Notes: generated from the sequence alone by a model not told the origin. A stretch of 64,000 bases of DNA from Pseudomonas sp. EpS/L25 (GCF_001512295.1 NZ_LNUP01000014.1:149857-213856); one strand, 5' to 3'; numbered from the stretch's first letter, positions 27,690-38,351 are shown. Made by a program: numbers and translations.

Positions 27690-30600
27690 GGGCATTCTCC
27701 GCACCGCTGAACAGCAGATCCAGGGTCTCGATCAGGGCCTGAGCAGGACGCTCGACGAAGACGCCATGGCCAGCGGGATCGCAGCCACGCAGGAAAAGGT
27801 AGACGGCGCCACCGAAGTGGCGCTCATAGCGGTAGTCGGGCAGCCGCGCCTTGAGCAGCCGGTGCACGGCCAGGCTGTAGAGCACGTACTGCAGGTCGTA
27901 GCGCTTGGCCAGGACGGCCGTTTCCATGGCCGCACGGGTATAGGCAGTCGCCTCGGGGCCCAGCCAGTTGGACTTGTAGTCCACCACGAAATAGCGCCCC
28001 TCGTGCTCGAAGACCAGGTCGATGAAGCCCTTGAACAGGCCATTGAGCTGCCCCGGTTCCAGCAGCGGTCGCGCCTGACCGCCCTGGGTGCCGCGGCGAA
28101 CCAGGTCATCGAGGCGCTCCAGGTCGACGCCGTGAGTGGCGAACCAGAATTCCATCTCCACCTGGTAGCGGGCCAGCTCGCCCAGCCGTTGCGCGCCGCC
28201 GGGCAAGGGCAGCGGCTGGGCCAGCACTTGGCGCAGCCAGCGCTGCAGAACCGGAATCCAGTGATTCCAGCCCCGCCGCTGGCAGCGCCGGGCGATCAGG
28301 TCGTCCAGTCGCTCGGGCGCCGCCTGGATAGCGATGAAGCCCTCCTCGCCGACCCACTCCAGCAGGCTGTGCAGGAAGGTGCCCGGACCGGGGCCGCGGG
28401 GAAAGCGATGCAGGTCTTCGCCGGCAGCCGGCTGGCGGGCCTCGTCCGGGGCAAGGCGGTCGTCGTCGAACAGCTTCTGGGCCGTGGGGGTATCCAGATC
28501 CAGCTCCAGATTCAGTTGGCCCTCCTCCCGCGCCTCGCCCAGGCGCGTACCGATGCGTAGGGCACTGTAGGAGGCGATCCACCAGTCCTCGCGAGCCGCA
28601 CGGCGGGCGGTCAGAGCCTTGAGCGTCACAGGGGCCTCACGCGCTTCCGGCAGCCGCTCAGGACTGGCCTCCGGCAGCGGCAGGATGAGGCTGTCGGGCT
28701 GAGTGCCAATCAGGGTGCTCAGCGCGGTGGTCAGGGTGGCCGAACTCGCCAAGGGCTCGCCACCGGTCGCCAGGTAACCCAGGGCGCTGCGCGCGAAGCC
28801 GGAGTCCTTGCTGCGCCCGCGCTTCAGATCGGCCACGCCAACCCAGCAGGCATGCCGGGCGCGGGTCAGGGCGACATAGAGCAGGCGCAGGTCTTCGGCC
28901 AGGCGCTCGTCGTCGGCGCGGGCCAGTTCCTCGGCCGAAGGGCGGAAGCTCCGCTGCACCCTGCCCTGGTCGTCGTGATAGCGCAGCGGCAGGGTGGCGC
29001 CCTCCTCGGCGCGATAGGCGCAGGCGAAGGGCAGGAACACCAGCGGATATTCCAGGCCCTTGGACTTGTGCACCGTCACCACCTTGACCAGCTCGGCGTC
29101 GCTTTCCAGGCGCAGGATCTGTTCGTCGGCAGCGCCCTGGGCGGCCAGTTGCTCGGCCAGGTGACGGATCAGTGCCTGTTCGCCGTCCAGCTCGCCAGCG
29201 GCGCGCTGCAGCAATTCGGCGAGGTGCAGCAGATTGGTCAGCACCCGCTCGCCGTCGGCGCGGGCCATCAGCCGCTGCGGCAGGCGAAAATCCTGCAGCA
29301 GGCGGCGCAGCATCGGCAGCACGCCCTGGCCACGCCAGAGCTGGCGATAGCCGCGGAATTGCAGCACCCGAGCCTCCCAGGCCTGCTCGTCATGGTTGAG
29401 GGCATCCAGCTCGGCCAGCGGCAGGTCGAGGGTCAGGCTGCCCAGGGCCGCGCGCAGGCGGCGATCCACGTCGGGCTCGGCGCAGGCCTTGAGCCAATCC
29501 AGCAGGCAGCGGGCCTCCTGGGCGGCGAACACCGAGTCCTTGTCCGACAGGTAGACGCTACGCACCCCGCGCCGCACCAGCGCCTGGCGTACCGCCTGGG
29601 CCTCGCTGCCGGCGCGCACCAGGATGGCGATATCGGCGGGCCGCAGGGGCTTGAGCTCGCCGTCTTCTTGGCTAAAGCCTGCGCGTCCCTCCGCTGCCAG
29701 GGTCAGCAGCCGGACGATCTCGCTGGCGGTGCTCTCGGCCAGACTGGCGCGATAGGCGGTGCCGGCCAGGGGCTCGTCGCCGGCCAGGTGCCAGAAGGTC
29801 AGGGCCGCGCCGGGTACGCCGTCGATCTCCAGCACCTCGCGCCGCCCTTGGGCGCGGACCGGCTCGAAGGGCACCGGGTTGTCCTCACCCTGGCGGAACA
29901 GGAAGGCCGCCCGCGGCGCCGTGACCTCGCCATGCTGGAACACCTGGTTGACCGCGGCCACCATGGCGGCGGTGGAGCGGAAATTGGTGTCCAGAGAATG
30001 CAGATGGCCGGCATTGGCGCGGCGGGCCTGCAGGTAGGTGTGGATATCGGCACCGCGGAAGGCGTAGATGGCCTGCTTGGGATCACCGATCAGGAACAAT
30101 CCGGTGCCCTCTCCCGCGCCATAGACGGTGCTGAAGATGCGGTACTGCACCGGGTCGGTGTCCTGGAACTCGTCGATCAGCGCTACCGGGAATTGCTCGC
30201 GGATCAACGCCGCCAGACGCGCCCCGGCGCCATCGGCCTGCAAGGCTTTGTCCAGGCGGGTGAGGATGTCGTCGAAACCCAGCTCGGCGCGGCGCAGCTT
30301 CTCGCGCTCGAACTTCTGCTGCACCCAGGCCGCGGCGTGTTCCAGCAGGGGCACCTCGGGGCTGGGCAGCTCGGCCAGTTGCCCGGGCAATCGCGCCATG
30401 GCCGCCAGCGCCGGATGATCCGGCGGACTGGCCTTGGTCCAGGCCTCGGCGAAGCCCTCCTCGGTCAACCGGGTGAAACCGGTGCCGATATCGAGGACTT
30501 CACTGGCGGGATCTTCCGCCCAGGCGCCCAGCTTGTCGCACCAGGGCCCGAAGAATCTCTTCTGCAACCTGCGTCCATCGACCACCTTGGCGTCGCAGCC

Positions 30601-31344
30601 GGCCTGGCAGAGGTCGCGCAGCTCTTCCGCCCACTGGGCCCAGGGGGCCTTGAGGCGTGCCAACCGCTCCTGGCGTTCAGCCAGGGTCGTAGCCAGCAAC
30701 GTCGCGGGCTCGCCCTGGGGAGCGCCCAGGGCTTCGCTCAGCAGAGGTCGCAGACGCGCCGCCAGGGCACGAGGCTCGCCCCAGTGTTCGATCACCCAGT
30801 CCAGCGCCTCGCCTTCCAGGGGATAGCAGAAGCGTCGCCAGTAATCGCGCACCACCTGGGCGAGCAATTCGCTCTGGTCCTGCTCCAGGCTCTGCACGAA
30901 GAGGCTGCCGCTGTCGAAGGCGTGCTCGCGCAGCATGCGCTGGCACCAGCTGTGGATGGTGGAGACCGCCGCCTCGTCCATCCACTGGGCGGCGATGTCC
31001 AGGCGCCGGGCGCAGTCGGCCCAGCGCTCGACCGGAAAGTCCTCGCGCAAGACGTCGAGCAGCGGATCGGGCGCCTCGATTTCGCCCCGGAAGAAGCGCG
31101 CCGCCTCGGCCAGGCGATGGCGAATGCGGTCGCGCAACTCCTGGGTGGCCGCCTCGGTAAAGGTCACCACCAGGATCTGCGGCGGCAACAGCTCGCGGCC
31201 GAACGCCGTCTCGGGCGTCCCGTGACCCAGTACCAGGCGGACATAGAGCGCGGAAATGGTGAAGGTCTTGCCGGTCCCGGCACTGGCCTCGATGAGCTGG
31301 TTGCCCTGCAGCGGAAAGCGCAGGGCGAGCGGACGCTGATTCAT
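27682..31344 (-). CDS. recB: Exodeoxyribonuclease V subunit RecB
   Basis: The 3'-5' helicase and nuclease subunit, 1220 aa. UvrD-type motif I is EASAGTGKTFTISALYVRLV (19-38), motif II LIDEFQDTDPVQYRIF, and motif V VVTVHKSKGLEYPLVFLPF. The C-terminal nuclease has GFIDLVFEHEGRYFVVDYKS with the catalytic Asp, Asp and Lys. The start at 31344 overlaps the recC stop by 4 bases. The frame stays open another 138 codons upstream inside recC, but that part is an out-of-frame shadow. Confidence 0.97.
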   Translation of the reverse strand: MNQRPLALRFPLQGNQLIEASAGTGKTFTISALYVRLVLGHGTPETAFGRELLPPQILVVTFTEAATQELRDRIRHRLAEAARFFRGEIEAPDPLLDVLREDFPVERWADCARRLDIAAQWMDEAAVSTIHSWCQRMLREHAFDSGSLFVQSLEQDQSELLAQVVRDYWRRFCYPLEGEALDWVIEHWGEPRALAARLRPLLSEALGAPQGEPATLLATTLAERQERLARLKAPWAQWAEELRDLCQAGCDAKVVDGRRLQKRFFGPWCDKLGAWAEDPASEVLDIGTGFTRLTEEGFAEAWTKASPPDHPALAAMARLPGQLAELPSPEVPLLEHAAAWVQQKFEREKLRRAELGFDDILTRLDKALQADGAGARLAALIREQFPVALIDEFQDTDPVQYRIFSTVYGAGEGTGLFLIGDPKQAIYAFRGADIHTYLQARRANAGHLHSLDTNFRSTAAMVAAVNQVFQHGEVTAPRAAFLFRQGEDNPVPFEPVRAQGRREVLEIDGVPGAALTFWHLAGDEPLAGTAYRASLAESTASEIVRLLTLAAEGRAGFSQEDGELKPLRPADIAILVRAGSEAQAVRQALVRRGVRSVYLSDKDSVFAAQEARCLLDWLKACAEPDVDRRLRAALGSLTLDLPLAELDALNHDEQAWEARVLQFRGYRQLWRGQGVLPMLRRLLQDFRLPQRLMARADGERVLTNLLHLAELLQRAAGELDGEQALIRHLAEQLAAQGAADEQILRLESDAELVKVVTVHKSKGLEYPLVFLPFACAYRAEEGATLPLRYHDDQGRVQRSFRPSAEELARADDERLAEDLRLLYVALTRARHACWVGVADLKRGRSKDSGFARSALGYLATGGEPLASSATLTTALSTLIGTQPDSLILPLPEASPERLPEAREAPVTLKALTARRAAREDWWIASYSALRIGTRLGEAREEGQLNLELDLDTPTAQKLFDDDRLAPDEARQPAAGEDLHRFPRGPGPGTFLHSLLEWVGEEGFIAIQAAPERLDDLIARRCQRRGWNHWIPVLQRWLRQVLAQPLPLPGGAQRLGELARYQVEMEFWFATHGVDLERLDDLVRRGTQGGQARPLLEPGQLNGLFKGFIDLVFEHEGRYFVVDYKSNWLGPEATAYTRAAMETAVLAKRYDLQYVLYSLAVHRLLKARLPDYRYERHFGGAVYLFLRGCDPAGHGVFVERPAQALIETLDLLFSGAENAHV

Positions 31345-34300
31345 GCCTGCCCCTCCCCGCCGACGACCTGCCAACCGGCGGCATACACCGGGGCATAGAG
31401 GGTCTGGCACCAGCCATCGAATTCCTCGTCGGCCAGCAGCGCAGTAAAGTCCGGGTACTGCCGACGCAACGCCGGATGGGCCGCCGCCTCCCCCTGATAG
31501 GCCTGCTCGGCCGCGGCCAAGGCCTTCTCCGGCTCGTTGGCCAACCAGGCGAAGGCGGTGCGCGGCGCCACCGGCAGTGGGCGCCGCTGGCCCAGCCCCC
31601 AGGCATCGAGCAGTTCGTTCAGCTGACGGCGGGCCTGGTGGGCGTCCAAGGGCGCCAGCAGCAGGGTCAGATCGGTCGCCACCACCGCGGTGGTCAACTG
31701 CAGACCACCAGCCGCGGCGACCAGATGCTGCACCCAGGGCCGCAGCAGCCGATGCCACTTGCGAGTACGGGCATTGCCCAGGCCGTTGGCCTGGGCGGTC
31801 AGGGCCAGTAGCCCCTCAGGACCACGGCGCAACCGTTCGAGATTGGCCACCAGTTGCAGCTCGCGATGTTCGAGATCCAGGGTCACGGCCTCTTCGAGGG
31901 GCTCGGGCCAGCGCAGCGTCAGGGCCTCGACCTGGGCGACCACGGCGGGCAGCGGCTCGCGGAGCGCCTGCCCGGCCCGCTCGCCAAAGCCCGCCAGCGG
32001 CAGGCGACCGCTGCCACGCAAGCGCTCGGCCGCCGCGATGAGCGCCCGGTCGGCTTCGGCAGGGTCGGCCAGTGCCGCCTCCAGCAGGTCTTCGCCCAAC
32101 TGATAGCGGGTCAGGGCGTCCAGGCCGAAGGGCTCTTCGTCTTCCGCCGGCGCATCGGGCGCTTCGAAATGCACCTTGAGGCGATTGGCGAAGAACAGAT
32201 CCACCGGTCCGCGCAGAAAACGCGCCAGGTCATCGAGACCCAGCGGCTCTTCGAGCACCAACGGCGGCAACAGGGCATCCTCGTTGCGCGTGGTGCGATC
32301 GTGCACACCCAGCCACTCGGCGGCGAAGCTGAAATAGCCGCGCTCGCCGCGGAAGTAGCGGGCGCTGAAGGGTTGCAGGGGGTGCTCCTGGGTCAGCGCC
32401 GCCAGCAGACGCTCGGGTTCCTCCTCATGACCCGCCCGGCGCCAACCGGCCTGGAGATGGTCACGCAACTGGGCGATCAGCACCGAGGGCGGGCGCTCGC
32501 TGTTATCGCGGATGCTGCGCCCTACCCAGCTGACATAGAACTGGTCGCGCGCCGAGAGTAGCGCCTCCAGCAGCAGATAGCGGTCGTCCTCGCGCCGCGA
32601 GCGGTCACCGGGGCGATAGTCCTGGGCCATGAGGTCGAAATCCAGCGGCGGCTGGATACGCGGATAGGCCCCGTCGTGCATGCCCAGCAGGCAGACCACG
32701 CGGAAGGGAATGGCGCGCATGGGCATCAGGGTGCAGAAGTTGACCGCCCCGGCGAGAAAGCGCTGGGCCAGGCCGCCGGAATCCAGCCCGGCCAACCAGG
32801 CTTCGCGGACCACGGTAAGCGGCAATTCCTCCTCCAGCGCCACGTCCTCGCACAACTCCAGCCAGCGCTCGCGCAGACTTTCCAACTGCTCCAGCAGGTA
32901 TTCGTCGTGCTCGTCCTGGGCGCTGAAGAACAGTGCCAGCAGCGCCTGCAGGCGTGCGCCCCACTCCGCCGGTCGCGCCGGCTGGGCCAGCGCCGCCTGG
33001 GCCGCGTCCAGGGCATCGAGCAGATCCACCAGCGGCCCGACCAGGGCCGCGTCCAGGCCGCCCACCTCGTCGAAGGGCTCGATATCGCCCAGGGCCGCGC
33101 CGCTGCCCACGGCGTAGCCCAGCAGCATGCGTCTCAGGCCGAAGCGCCAGGTGTTCTGCGTCAAGCCTTCGGGCAGGTCGAGGCGACTGCGCTGCTCGGC
33201 ATCCAGTCCCCAGCGCACGCCGGCGCCCTCCAGCCAGAGATGCAGGGTCGGCAGATCGCCCTCGCGCAGCCCGAAGCGCGCACGCAACGCCGGGACGTCC
33301 AGCAGGTCGAGGATCTCGCTCAGGGCGAAGCGGCTGTCGGGCAGTTGCAGCAGATGCTCCAGGGCGATCAGCAATGGCTGGAAGCCGCGCTGGTGCTGGT
33401 CGGCCAGGCTGAAGGGGATGAAGCGCGGATCCTGGCGTTCGAGCTGGCCGAACACCGCGCGGATGTGCGGCGCATAGGCATCAATGTCCGGCACCATGAC
33501 GATGACGTCGCGCGGTCGCAGACTGGCATCGCTGTTGAAGCGCGCCAGCAGTTGGTCATGGAGGATCTCCACCTCCCGTTGCGGACTGTGAGCCACATGG
33601 AAACGCATGGATCTATCCCGCGCCGGATCGACCGCCGGCCAACGCGCACGAGTCTCGGCCAGCGGCCGCAATTCGAGGATGTCATCCTGCAACTGGCCCA
33701 GTAGATGCTGCGGCTCGGTATCGGCGAAGAGGTCGATGCGCCCGCCGTTGATATCTTCGAACAGGCGGCGATAGCCGTCGGGTTCGTCGAATTCATCCAG
33801 CAGGTGAATGTAGTCGCGGCCCTGCTTGCCCCAGCTCGCCAGCAGGGGCTGGCCATGCTGGTGCAGCGCCTCGGCATCCAGGGTCTGGGGCATGCCTGGC
33901 TTGCGCTGCTGGCGACGATAGTTCTGCCGCAGCAGGTCCTGGTCGGCGACGATGTCGGACCAGTGATGGCGACAGGGATTGTGCACGCAGAGCAGCACCT
34001 GGCTGAACTGGGCCAGGGCCGCCAGGGCTTCGAGGGTCTGTGCCGGAATCGCCGACAAACCGAAGATCACCACCCGCCGCGGCAGACCGGCCGGCGGCTC
34101 GGTCGCTGCCTGCATCACCTGTAGAAAGCGCCGATGCACGCCGGCGCGACTCTGGGCCAGCCCGCCGTCGCCCACATCGGCCAGCAGGGCGCGCCACAGC
34201 TGCGCCTGCCAGCGGCAGTTCTCCGGCAAAGGACGCCGACTGTCGCGCAGGCTGGCCAGCAAATCCCGGCCCGCCGCCCAGTCGTTGAGCCAGTCGGCAC

Positions 34301-34772
34301 GATAGACCTGGTAGCCGTCGTACAGATCGGCGAGACGCTCGGCCAGCTGGTATCTCTTGCGTAAATCGCCGTCATCATCGAGAAAGCGCCGCAGCGCGGC
34401 GAAGTCCGGTTGCATGAGCAGGGTCGGCAGCAGGCGCATCAGTCGCCAGGTCAGGGGCGCTCTATCCAGCGGCGAGGATGGCGGCACACTGTCGCGGCCC
34501 AGCACCTGGCGATAGGTCCGCCAGAGAAAGGTCGCCGGCAACTGCACCTCGAGGGCTGCGGCCACTCCGCAGCCGCCCTCGTCGTCGCCGCGCGGATCCT
34601 CGGCCAGCGCCAGCTTGAGCCACTGGGCGATGCCGTTGCTCTGCACCAGCACCTGTTCGTTCTCCAGTGGCGCCAGGGGATAACGACGCATCCAGCCAAC
34701 CGCCAGGCTGCGCAGCTCTTCGAGCCGATTGCCGTGTACCACCATGAATCCGGGAGTAAGCGCCTCGGACAT
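31341..34772 (-). CDS. recC: Exodeoxyribonuclease V subunit RecC
   Basis: The Chi-recognition subunit, 1143 aa, similar in length to E. coli RecC. Opening FMVVHGNRLEELRSLAVGWM and EQVLVQSNGIAQWLKLALAE are typical, as are VVIFGLSAIPAQTLEALAAL and FRVVCLLGMHDGAYPR. The chosen start (MSEALTPGF) is not certain; an in-frame ATG nine codons later also fits. First gene of recCBD, with a 181-base gap to the divergent small exported-protein gene. Which Chi sequence it reads cannot be inferred from sequence alone. Confidence 0.95.
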   Translation of the reverse strand: MSEALTPGFMVVHGNRLEELRSLAVGWMRRYPLAPLENEQVLVQSNGIAQWLKLALAEDPRGDDEGGCGVAAALEVQLPATFLWRTYRQVLGRDSVPPSSPLDRAPLTWRLMRLLPTLLMQPDFAALRRFLDDDGDLRKRYQLAERLADLYDGYQVYRADWLNDWAAGRDLLASLRDSRRPLPENCRWQAQLWRALLADVGDGGLAQSRAGVHRRFLQVMQAATEPPAGLPRRVVIFGLSAIPAQTLEALAALAQFSQVLLCVHNPCRHHWSDIVADQDLLRQNYRRQQRKPGMPQTLDAEALHQHGQPLLASWGKQGRDYIHLLDEFDEPDGYRRLFEDINGGRIDLFADTEPQHLLGQLQDDILELRPLAETRARWPAVDPARDRSMRFHVAHSPQREVEILHDQLLARFNSDASLRPRDVIVMVPDIDAYAPHIRAVFGQLERQDPRFIPFSLADQHQRGFQPLLIALEHLLQLPDSRFALSEILDLLDVPALRARFGLREGDLPTLHLWLEGAGVRWGLDAEQRSRLDLPEGLTQNTWRFGLRRMLLGYAVGSGAALGDIEPFDEVGGLDAALVGPLVDLLDALDAAQAALAQPARPAEWGARLQALLALFFSAQDEHDEYLLEQLESLRERWLELCEDVALEEELPLTVVREAWLAGLDSGGLAQRFLAGAVNFCTLMPMRAIPFRVVCLLGMHDGAYPRIQPPLDFDLMAQDYRPGDRSRREDDRYLLLEALLSARDQFYVSWVGRSIRDNSERPPSVLIAQLRDHLQAGWRRAGHEEEPERLLAALTQEHPLQPFSARYFRGERGYFSFAAEWLGVHDRTTRNEDALLPPLVLEEPLGLDDLARFLRGPVDLFFANRLKVHFEAPDAPAEDEEPFGLDALTRYQLGEDLLEAALADPAEADRALIAAAERLRGSGRLPLAGFGERAGQALREPLPAVVAQVEALTLRWPEPLEEAVTLDLEHRELQLVANLERLRRGPEGLLALTAQANGLGNARTRKWHRLLRPWVQHLVAAAGGLQLTTAVVATDLTLLLAPLDAHQARRQLNELLDAWGLGQRRPLPVAPRTAFAWLANEPEKALAAAEQAYQGEAAAHPALRRQYPDFTALLADEEFDGWCQTLYAPVYAAGWQVVGGEGQA

Positions 34773-34953
34773 CCTACGCCTCGCTGTTCGCTATCTGCGG
34801 CAAGGGTAAGGATCACCCGCCCTGGACACCAGCCCGCGATGTGCTCGCCTGCGCATGACGCAGTGCACAGCCGCCTCTTCCACCCGCCTGCAACGGGCTT
34901 CCAGCCGGTAGACTCACCGCCTATCGGCCGCCGGCCATCGACAGGACGTTTTC

Positions 34954-35451
34954 ATGCGCTTCATCGCCGCCCTTCCCCTGCTCCTAGGCGTCGCCCTCGC
35001 CCACGCCGCTGACACAGCCCCTGTCGACTGCGCCAGCCTGCAGGCCCAACTGCCGCTGCCCCTGCTCCAGCAAACCTCCGGCCTACCCCTGGCCTATGCC
35101 CGCCAGATCGCCGGCGGCTGCGCCTTCACCGATCGCGACACCGGCCAGCCGGCCAACTACCTGCTAGGCCTGTCGGCGGGCTACGAGAATGGCGGGCGGG
35201 CGCTGCCCAAGCTGCGGCGGCAGGTGCAATCGCTCAGCGAACAGCTGGAATGCAAGGCCGTCGACGGTCTTGGCGAAGGCGCCAGCGCCTGCAGCAAGCC
35301 GCTGCTGGGCACCCAGGTTTTCTTCATCAAGGGGGACCGCATCCATACGGTGACGGCTTCTAGCCCGCTGGAATACGAAAAGCCCGAACTGGCGGCCAAG
35401 CTACGTCAGGCCGCCCTGGCGACCGCCAAGGCCTGGGCGCAACGGCTGTAG
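34954..35451 (+). CDS. Hypothetical exported protein, 165 aa
   Basis: Clear signal peptide MRFIAALPLLLGVALAHA with cleavage before ADTAPVDC. The mature part is about 147 aa, soluble, with four cysteines (VDCASL, GGCAFT, LECKAV, SACSKP) that could form two disulfides. No known domain recognised. It is divergent from recC and convergent with yacG, 8 bases away, so it is probably its own transcription unit. Composition and codon use match the neighbours. Confidence 0.75.
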   Translation: MRFIAALPLLLGVALAHAADTAPVDCASLQAQLPLPLLQQTSGLPLAYARQIAGGCAFTDRDTGQPANYLLGLSAGYENGGRALPKLRRQVQSLSEQLECKAVDGLGEGASACSKPLLGTQVFFIKGDRIHTVTASSPLEYEKPELAAKLRQAALATAKAWAQRL

Positions 35452-35459
35452 CACGCGGC

Positions 35460-35657
35460 CTAGTGGCCGCGCCGATTGAGGTCTTCCGAATAGAGATCGT
35501 CTTCGAGTTCATTGCCGGGGATGGCATGTTCTTCCGCCGCCCAGGCGCCCAGGTCGATCAATTTGCAACGGTCGGAGCAGAAGGGCCGATTGGGGCTCTT
35601 CTCGCTCCATTCCACGGGTGCGCCACAGGTGGGGCAATCCACGGTAAGAGTGCTCAT
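35460..35657 (-). CDS. yacG: DNA gyrase inhibitor YacG
   Basis: A 65-aa zinc protein that binds GyrB and inhibits DNA gyrase. Zinc ligands are C8 and C11 in [11 protein letters not shown] and C27 and C31 in [16 protein letters not shown], the family signature. It overlaps the end of coaE by 4 bases, in the conserved order pilC-pilD-coaE-yacG. Confidence 0.95.
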   Translation of the reverse strand: MSTLTVDCPTCGAPVEWSEKSPNRPFCSDRCKLIDLGAWAAEEHAIPGNELEDDLYSEDLNRRGH

Positions 35658-36265
35658 GCTTGGCCTCCGTCAAGGGTCAGATAAAAGGAATGCAGGCGCT
35701 CCACCTCGGCATGGAGCCTGGCGAGATCGCCGTCATTGCAGATGACGTCATCGGCCTTGGCCAACCGCTCGGCCCGCGGCAGCTGCGCCGCCAGGATGGC
35801 CCGTACCTGAGCCTCGTCCACGCCATCGCGACGCATGGCCCGTTCGAGCTGGAGCTCTTCCGGTACATCGATCACCAGGCCGCGTTGCACCAGGGCACGC
35901 TGTCCCGATTCGAACAGCAACGGCGATACCAGGATGGCATAGGGTGACGTTGCCTGGGCCAAGACCGCCAGGATTTCCTGACGAATGATGGGATGCAGCA
36001 GAGCTTCGAGCCAGCGCCGCTTGGCCGGATCGGCAAAGATCGCCGCCCGTAGCGCCGACCGGTTCAGGCTACCGTCTGGCTGCAAGACGGCTGGCGAAAA
36101 ATGCCTGGCGATCTCGGCCAGCGCGGGTCGTCCTGGCTCGACCACCCAGCGGGCGGCCTGGTCAGCGTCGACACAGGTAATGCCCAGGCGGGCGAAGTGC
36201 TCGGCAGCGGCGCTCTTGCCACTGCCGATGCCCCCGGTCAGACCGAGGGTCCAGGTAGAAGTCAT
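35654..36265 (-). CDS. coaE: Dephospho-CoA kinase
   Basis: Last enzyme of CoA synthesis: phosphorylates the ribose 3'-OH of dephospho-CoA. The 203-aa protein has the P-loop [20 protein letters not shown] (9-28), then [14 protein letters not shown] and HPIIRQEIL. It overlaps pilD by 4 bases and yacG by 4 bases, so pilC-pilD-coaE-yacG is a coupled operon although the functions are unrelated. Confidence 0.96.
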   Translation of the reverse strand: MTSTWTLGLTGGIGSGKSAAAEHFARLGITCVDADQAARWVVEPGRPALAEIARHFSPAVLQPDGSLNRSALRAAIFADPAKRRWLEALLHPIIRQEILAVLAQATSPYAILVSPLLFESGQRALVQRGLVIDVPEELQLERAMRRDGVDEAQVRAILAAQLPRAERLAKADDVICNDGDLARLHAEVERLHSFYLTLDGGQA

Positions 36266-37134
36266 CGGAATCCGGCGAAATTCAGGTACAAGCCGGTTAT
36301 TTGATCACCCCAGAGCAAGGCAATCCACCCCGCCACGGCGAGATAAGGGCCGAACGGCAACGGCGTACTGGTTTCCGCCCGGCGCAGACGCAGGGTAATG
36401 ATGCCCAGGATGGCACCCACCAGCGACGACAGCAGGATGGTCAAGGGCAGGATCTGCCAACCGCCCCAGGCCCCGAGCAGCGCCAGCAGCTTGAAGTCGC
36501 CGTAGCCCATGCCCTCCTTGCCGGTCACCAGGCGGAACAGCTGAAACACCAACCACAGACTCAGATACCCCGCCACTGCGCCCCAGACGGCATCACTGAG
36601 GTTGGTAAACAGCCCGAACTGATTGGCGATCAGCCCAAGCCACAGCAGAGGCAGGACGATGACATCCGGCAGGAGCTGATGATCGGCATCGATCAGGCTG
36701 GCCGCCAGCAACCCCCAGGTCAGCAGCAGAAAAGCCCCACCCTGCCAGGTCACACCCAGATGCCAGATCACCCAGGCAGACAACAGTCCGCAAACAAGCT
36801 CGACCAGTGGATAGCGCAGGCTGATGGTCGCCTGACAGCCCTTGCAACGACCGCGCAAGAGCAGATAGCTCAGCACCGGCACATTCTCCCAGGGCCGTAC
36901 GGTGCGCTGGCAATGGGGGCAACGCGAAGCGGGACGCGCCAGATTGAAGGAGGCTCCGGTCGGCTCGACCTGCAGCTCCAGCACCTCGCGCGCCTCTGCC
37001 TGCCAATCGCGCCTCAGCATCACCGGCAAGCGATAGACCACCACATTGAGAAAGCTGCCCACCAGCAACCCCAGGAGCAGCGCACACAAGGCCGCGGCCA
37101 GTGGCACGCTGGCCAGGAACTCCAGTAGCACCAT
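36262..37134 (-). CDS. pilD: Prepilin peptidase and N-methyltransferase PilD
   Basis: Inner-membrane aspartic protease of 290 aa that cleaves and N-methylates type IV prepilins and T2SS pseudopilins. The cytoplasmic zinc loop has [20 protein letters not shown] and RCKGCQ. The catalytic aspartates are D149 in [12 protein letters not shown] and D213 in [16 protein letters not shown], the same numbers as recalled for P. aeruginosa PilD. This peptidase should also process GspG, H, I, J and K encoded 9 kb away, as no second one is in the window. Confidence 0.97.
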   Translation of the reverse strand: MVLLEFLASVPLAAALCALLLGLLVGSFLNVVVYRLPVMLRRDWQAEAREVLELQVEPTGASFNLARPASRCPHCQRTVRPWENVPVLSYLLLRGRCKGCQATISLRYPLVELVCGLLSAWVIWHLGVTWQGGAFLLLTWGLLAASLIDADHQLLPDVIVLPLLWLGLIANQFGLFTNLSDAVWGAVAGYLSLWLVFQLFRLVTGKEGMGYGDFKLLALLGAWGGWQILPLTILLSSLVGAILGIITLRLRRAETSTPLPFGPYLAVAGWIALLWGDQITGLYLNFAGFR

Positions 37135-38351
37135 CAGACAACGTTGCCGAGCTGGAAGATCGGCAGGTACATGGCGATGATCAAGCCACCCACCAACACC
37201 CCCAGCACCGCCATGATCATCGGCTCCATCAGGGTGGTGAGGTTGTCGACCATGTTGTCGACCTCGTCCTCATAGAAGGTCGCGACCTTGGACAGCATCT
37301 CGTCCAACGAACCCGATTCCTCACCGATGGCCGTCATCTGGATGGCCATGGAGGAGAACACACCCGTGGTACGCATGGAAAAATTGAGCTGCATACCGGT
37401 GGACACATCTCCCTTGATCTTCTCCACGGCATTGCGGAACACCACGTTGCCTGTGGCGCCGGCAACGGAGTCGAGGGCATCCACAAGGGGTACACCGGCC
37501 GCGAAGGTGGTCGCTAGGGTACGGGCGTAACGAGCGATGGCGGACTTGTAGAGGATCGAGCCGATCAACGGAATCTTCAGCAAACCACGGTCGGTAGCGT
37601 CGCGGAACTTTTCCGATTTCTTATAGAAATGCCGCAGCACGAAAGCAAGTACGAACAGCCCGCCAAGCACCAACAACCACCACTCCTGTAGAATCTCGGA
37701 GATGCCGATGACGAACAGGGTGAATGCTGGTAGCTGGGCGCCGAAGCCTTCGAATACCGATTGGAACTGCGGCACTACCTTGATCAACAGAATGGCCGAC
37801 ACAATCACCGCGACGACGATCACCGCTGCCGGATAGGTCATGGCCTTCTTGATCTTCTTCTTCAACGCCTCGGTCTTTTCCTTATAGGTGGCAACCCGAT
37901 CCAGCAATGTCTCCAGCGCACCGGATTGCTCGCCGGCATCCACCAGGTTGCAATAGAGGTCATCGAAATACTGCGGCTGCTTGCGCAGGGAATTGGCCAG
38001 GCTGTTACCCGCGGCGACATCCTGCTTGATGTCATCCACCAGCTTGCGCATGTTGGGATTGTCGAAGCCCTCGCCGATGATGTCGAAGGCCTGCAGCAGG
38101 GGCACACCTGCACCCATCATGGTCGCCAATTGCCGGGTGAAGAGTGCGATATCCAGGGGCTTGATCTTCTTGCCCTTGCCGAACAGAGATACGGACTTCT
38201 TGCGAACGCGAGTCGGATTGATCCCCTGCTTGCGCAGCTGCGCCTTGATCAGCGCGGGATTCAAGCCCGTCATCTCGCCCTTCACCTTGGTCCCTTTGCG
38301 ATCGGTCCCCTCCCAGGTGAAATTGCCCAACTTGATAGCTCTATCGGCCAT
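37134..38351 (-). CDS. pilC: Type IV pilus platform protein PilC
   Basis: A 405-aa inner-membrane platform for pilus assembly and retraction. Two GspF-type domains are visible, with LFTRQLATMMGAGVPLLQAF and YARTLATTFAAGVPLVDAL, each followed by a helix region; the C-terminal helix ends with GLIIAMYLPIFQLGNVV. The stop overlaps the pilD start by one base. Upstream lies a 208-base gap to pilB, so pilC may have its own promoter. Confidence 0.96.
   Translation of the reverse strand: MADRAIKLGNFTWEGTDRKGTKVKGEMTGLNPALIKAQLRKQGINPTRVRKKSVSLFGKGKKIKPLDIALFTRQLATMMGAGVPLLQAFDIIGEGFDNPNMRKLVDDIKQDVAAGNSLANSLRKQPQYFDDLYCNLVDAGEQSGALETLLDRVATYKEKTEALKKKIKKAMTYPAAVIVVAVIVSAILLIKVVPQFQSVFEGFGAQLPAFTLFVIGISEILQEWWLLVLGGLFVLAFVLRHFYKKSEKFRDATDRGLLKIPLIGSILYKSAIARYARTLATTFAAGVPLVDALDSVAGATGNVVFRNAVEKIKGDVSTGMQLNFSMRTTGVFSSMAIQMTAIGEESGSLDEMLSKVATFYEDEVDNMVDNLTTLMEPMIMAVLGVLVGGLIIAMYLPIFQLGNVV

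Noticed and set aside
31345-31758. 138-codon N-terminal extension of recB
   Set aside because: It lies inside recC out of frame; the family start MNQRPLALRF at 31344 and the 4-base overlap with recC are far better.
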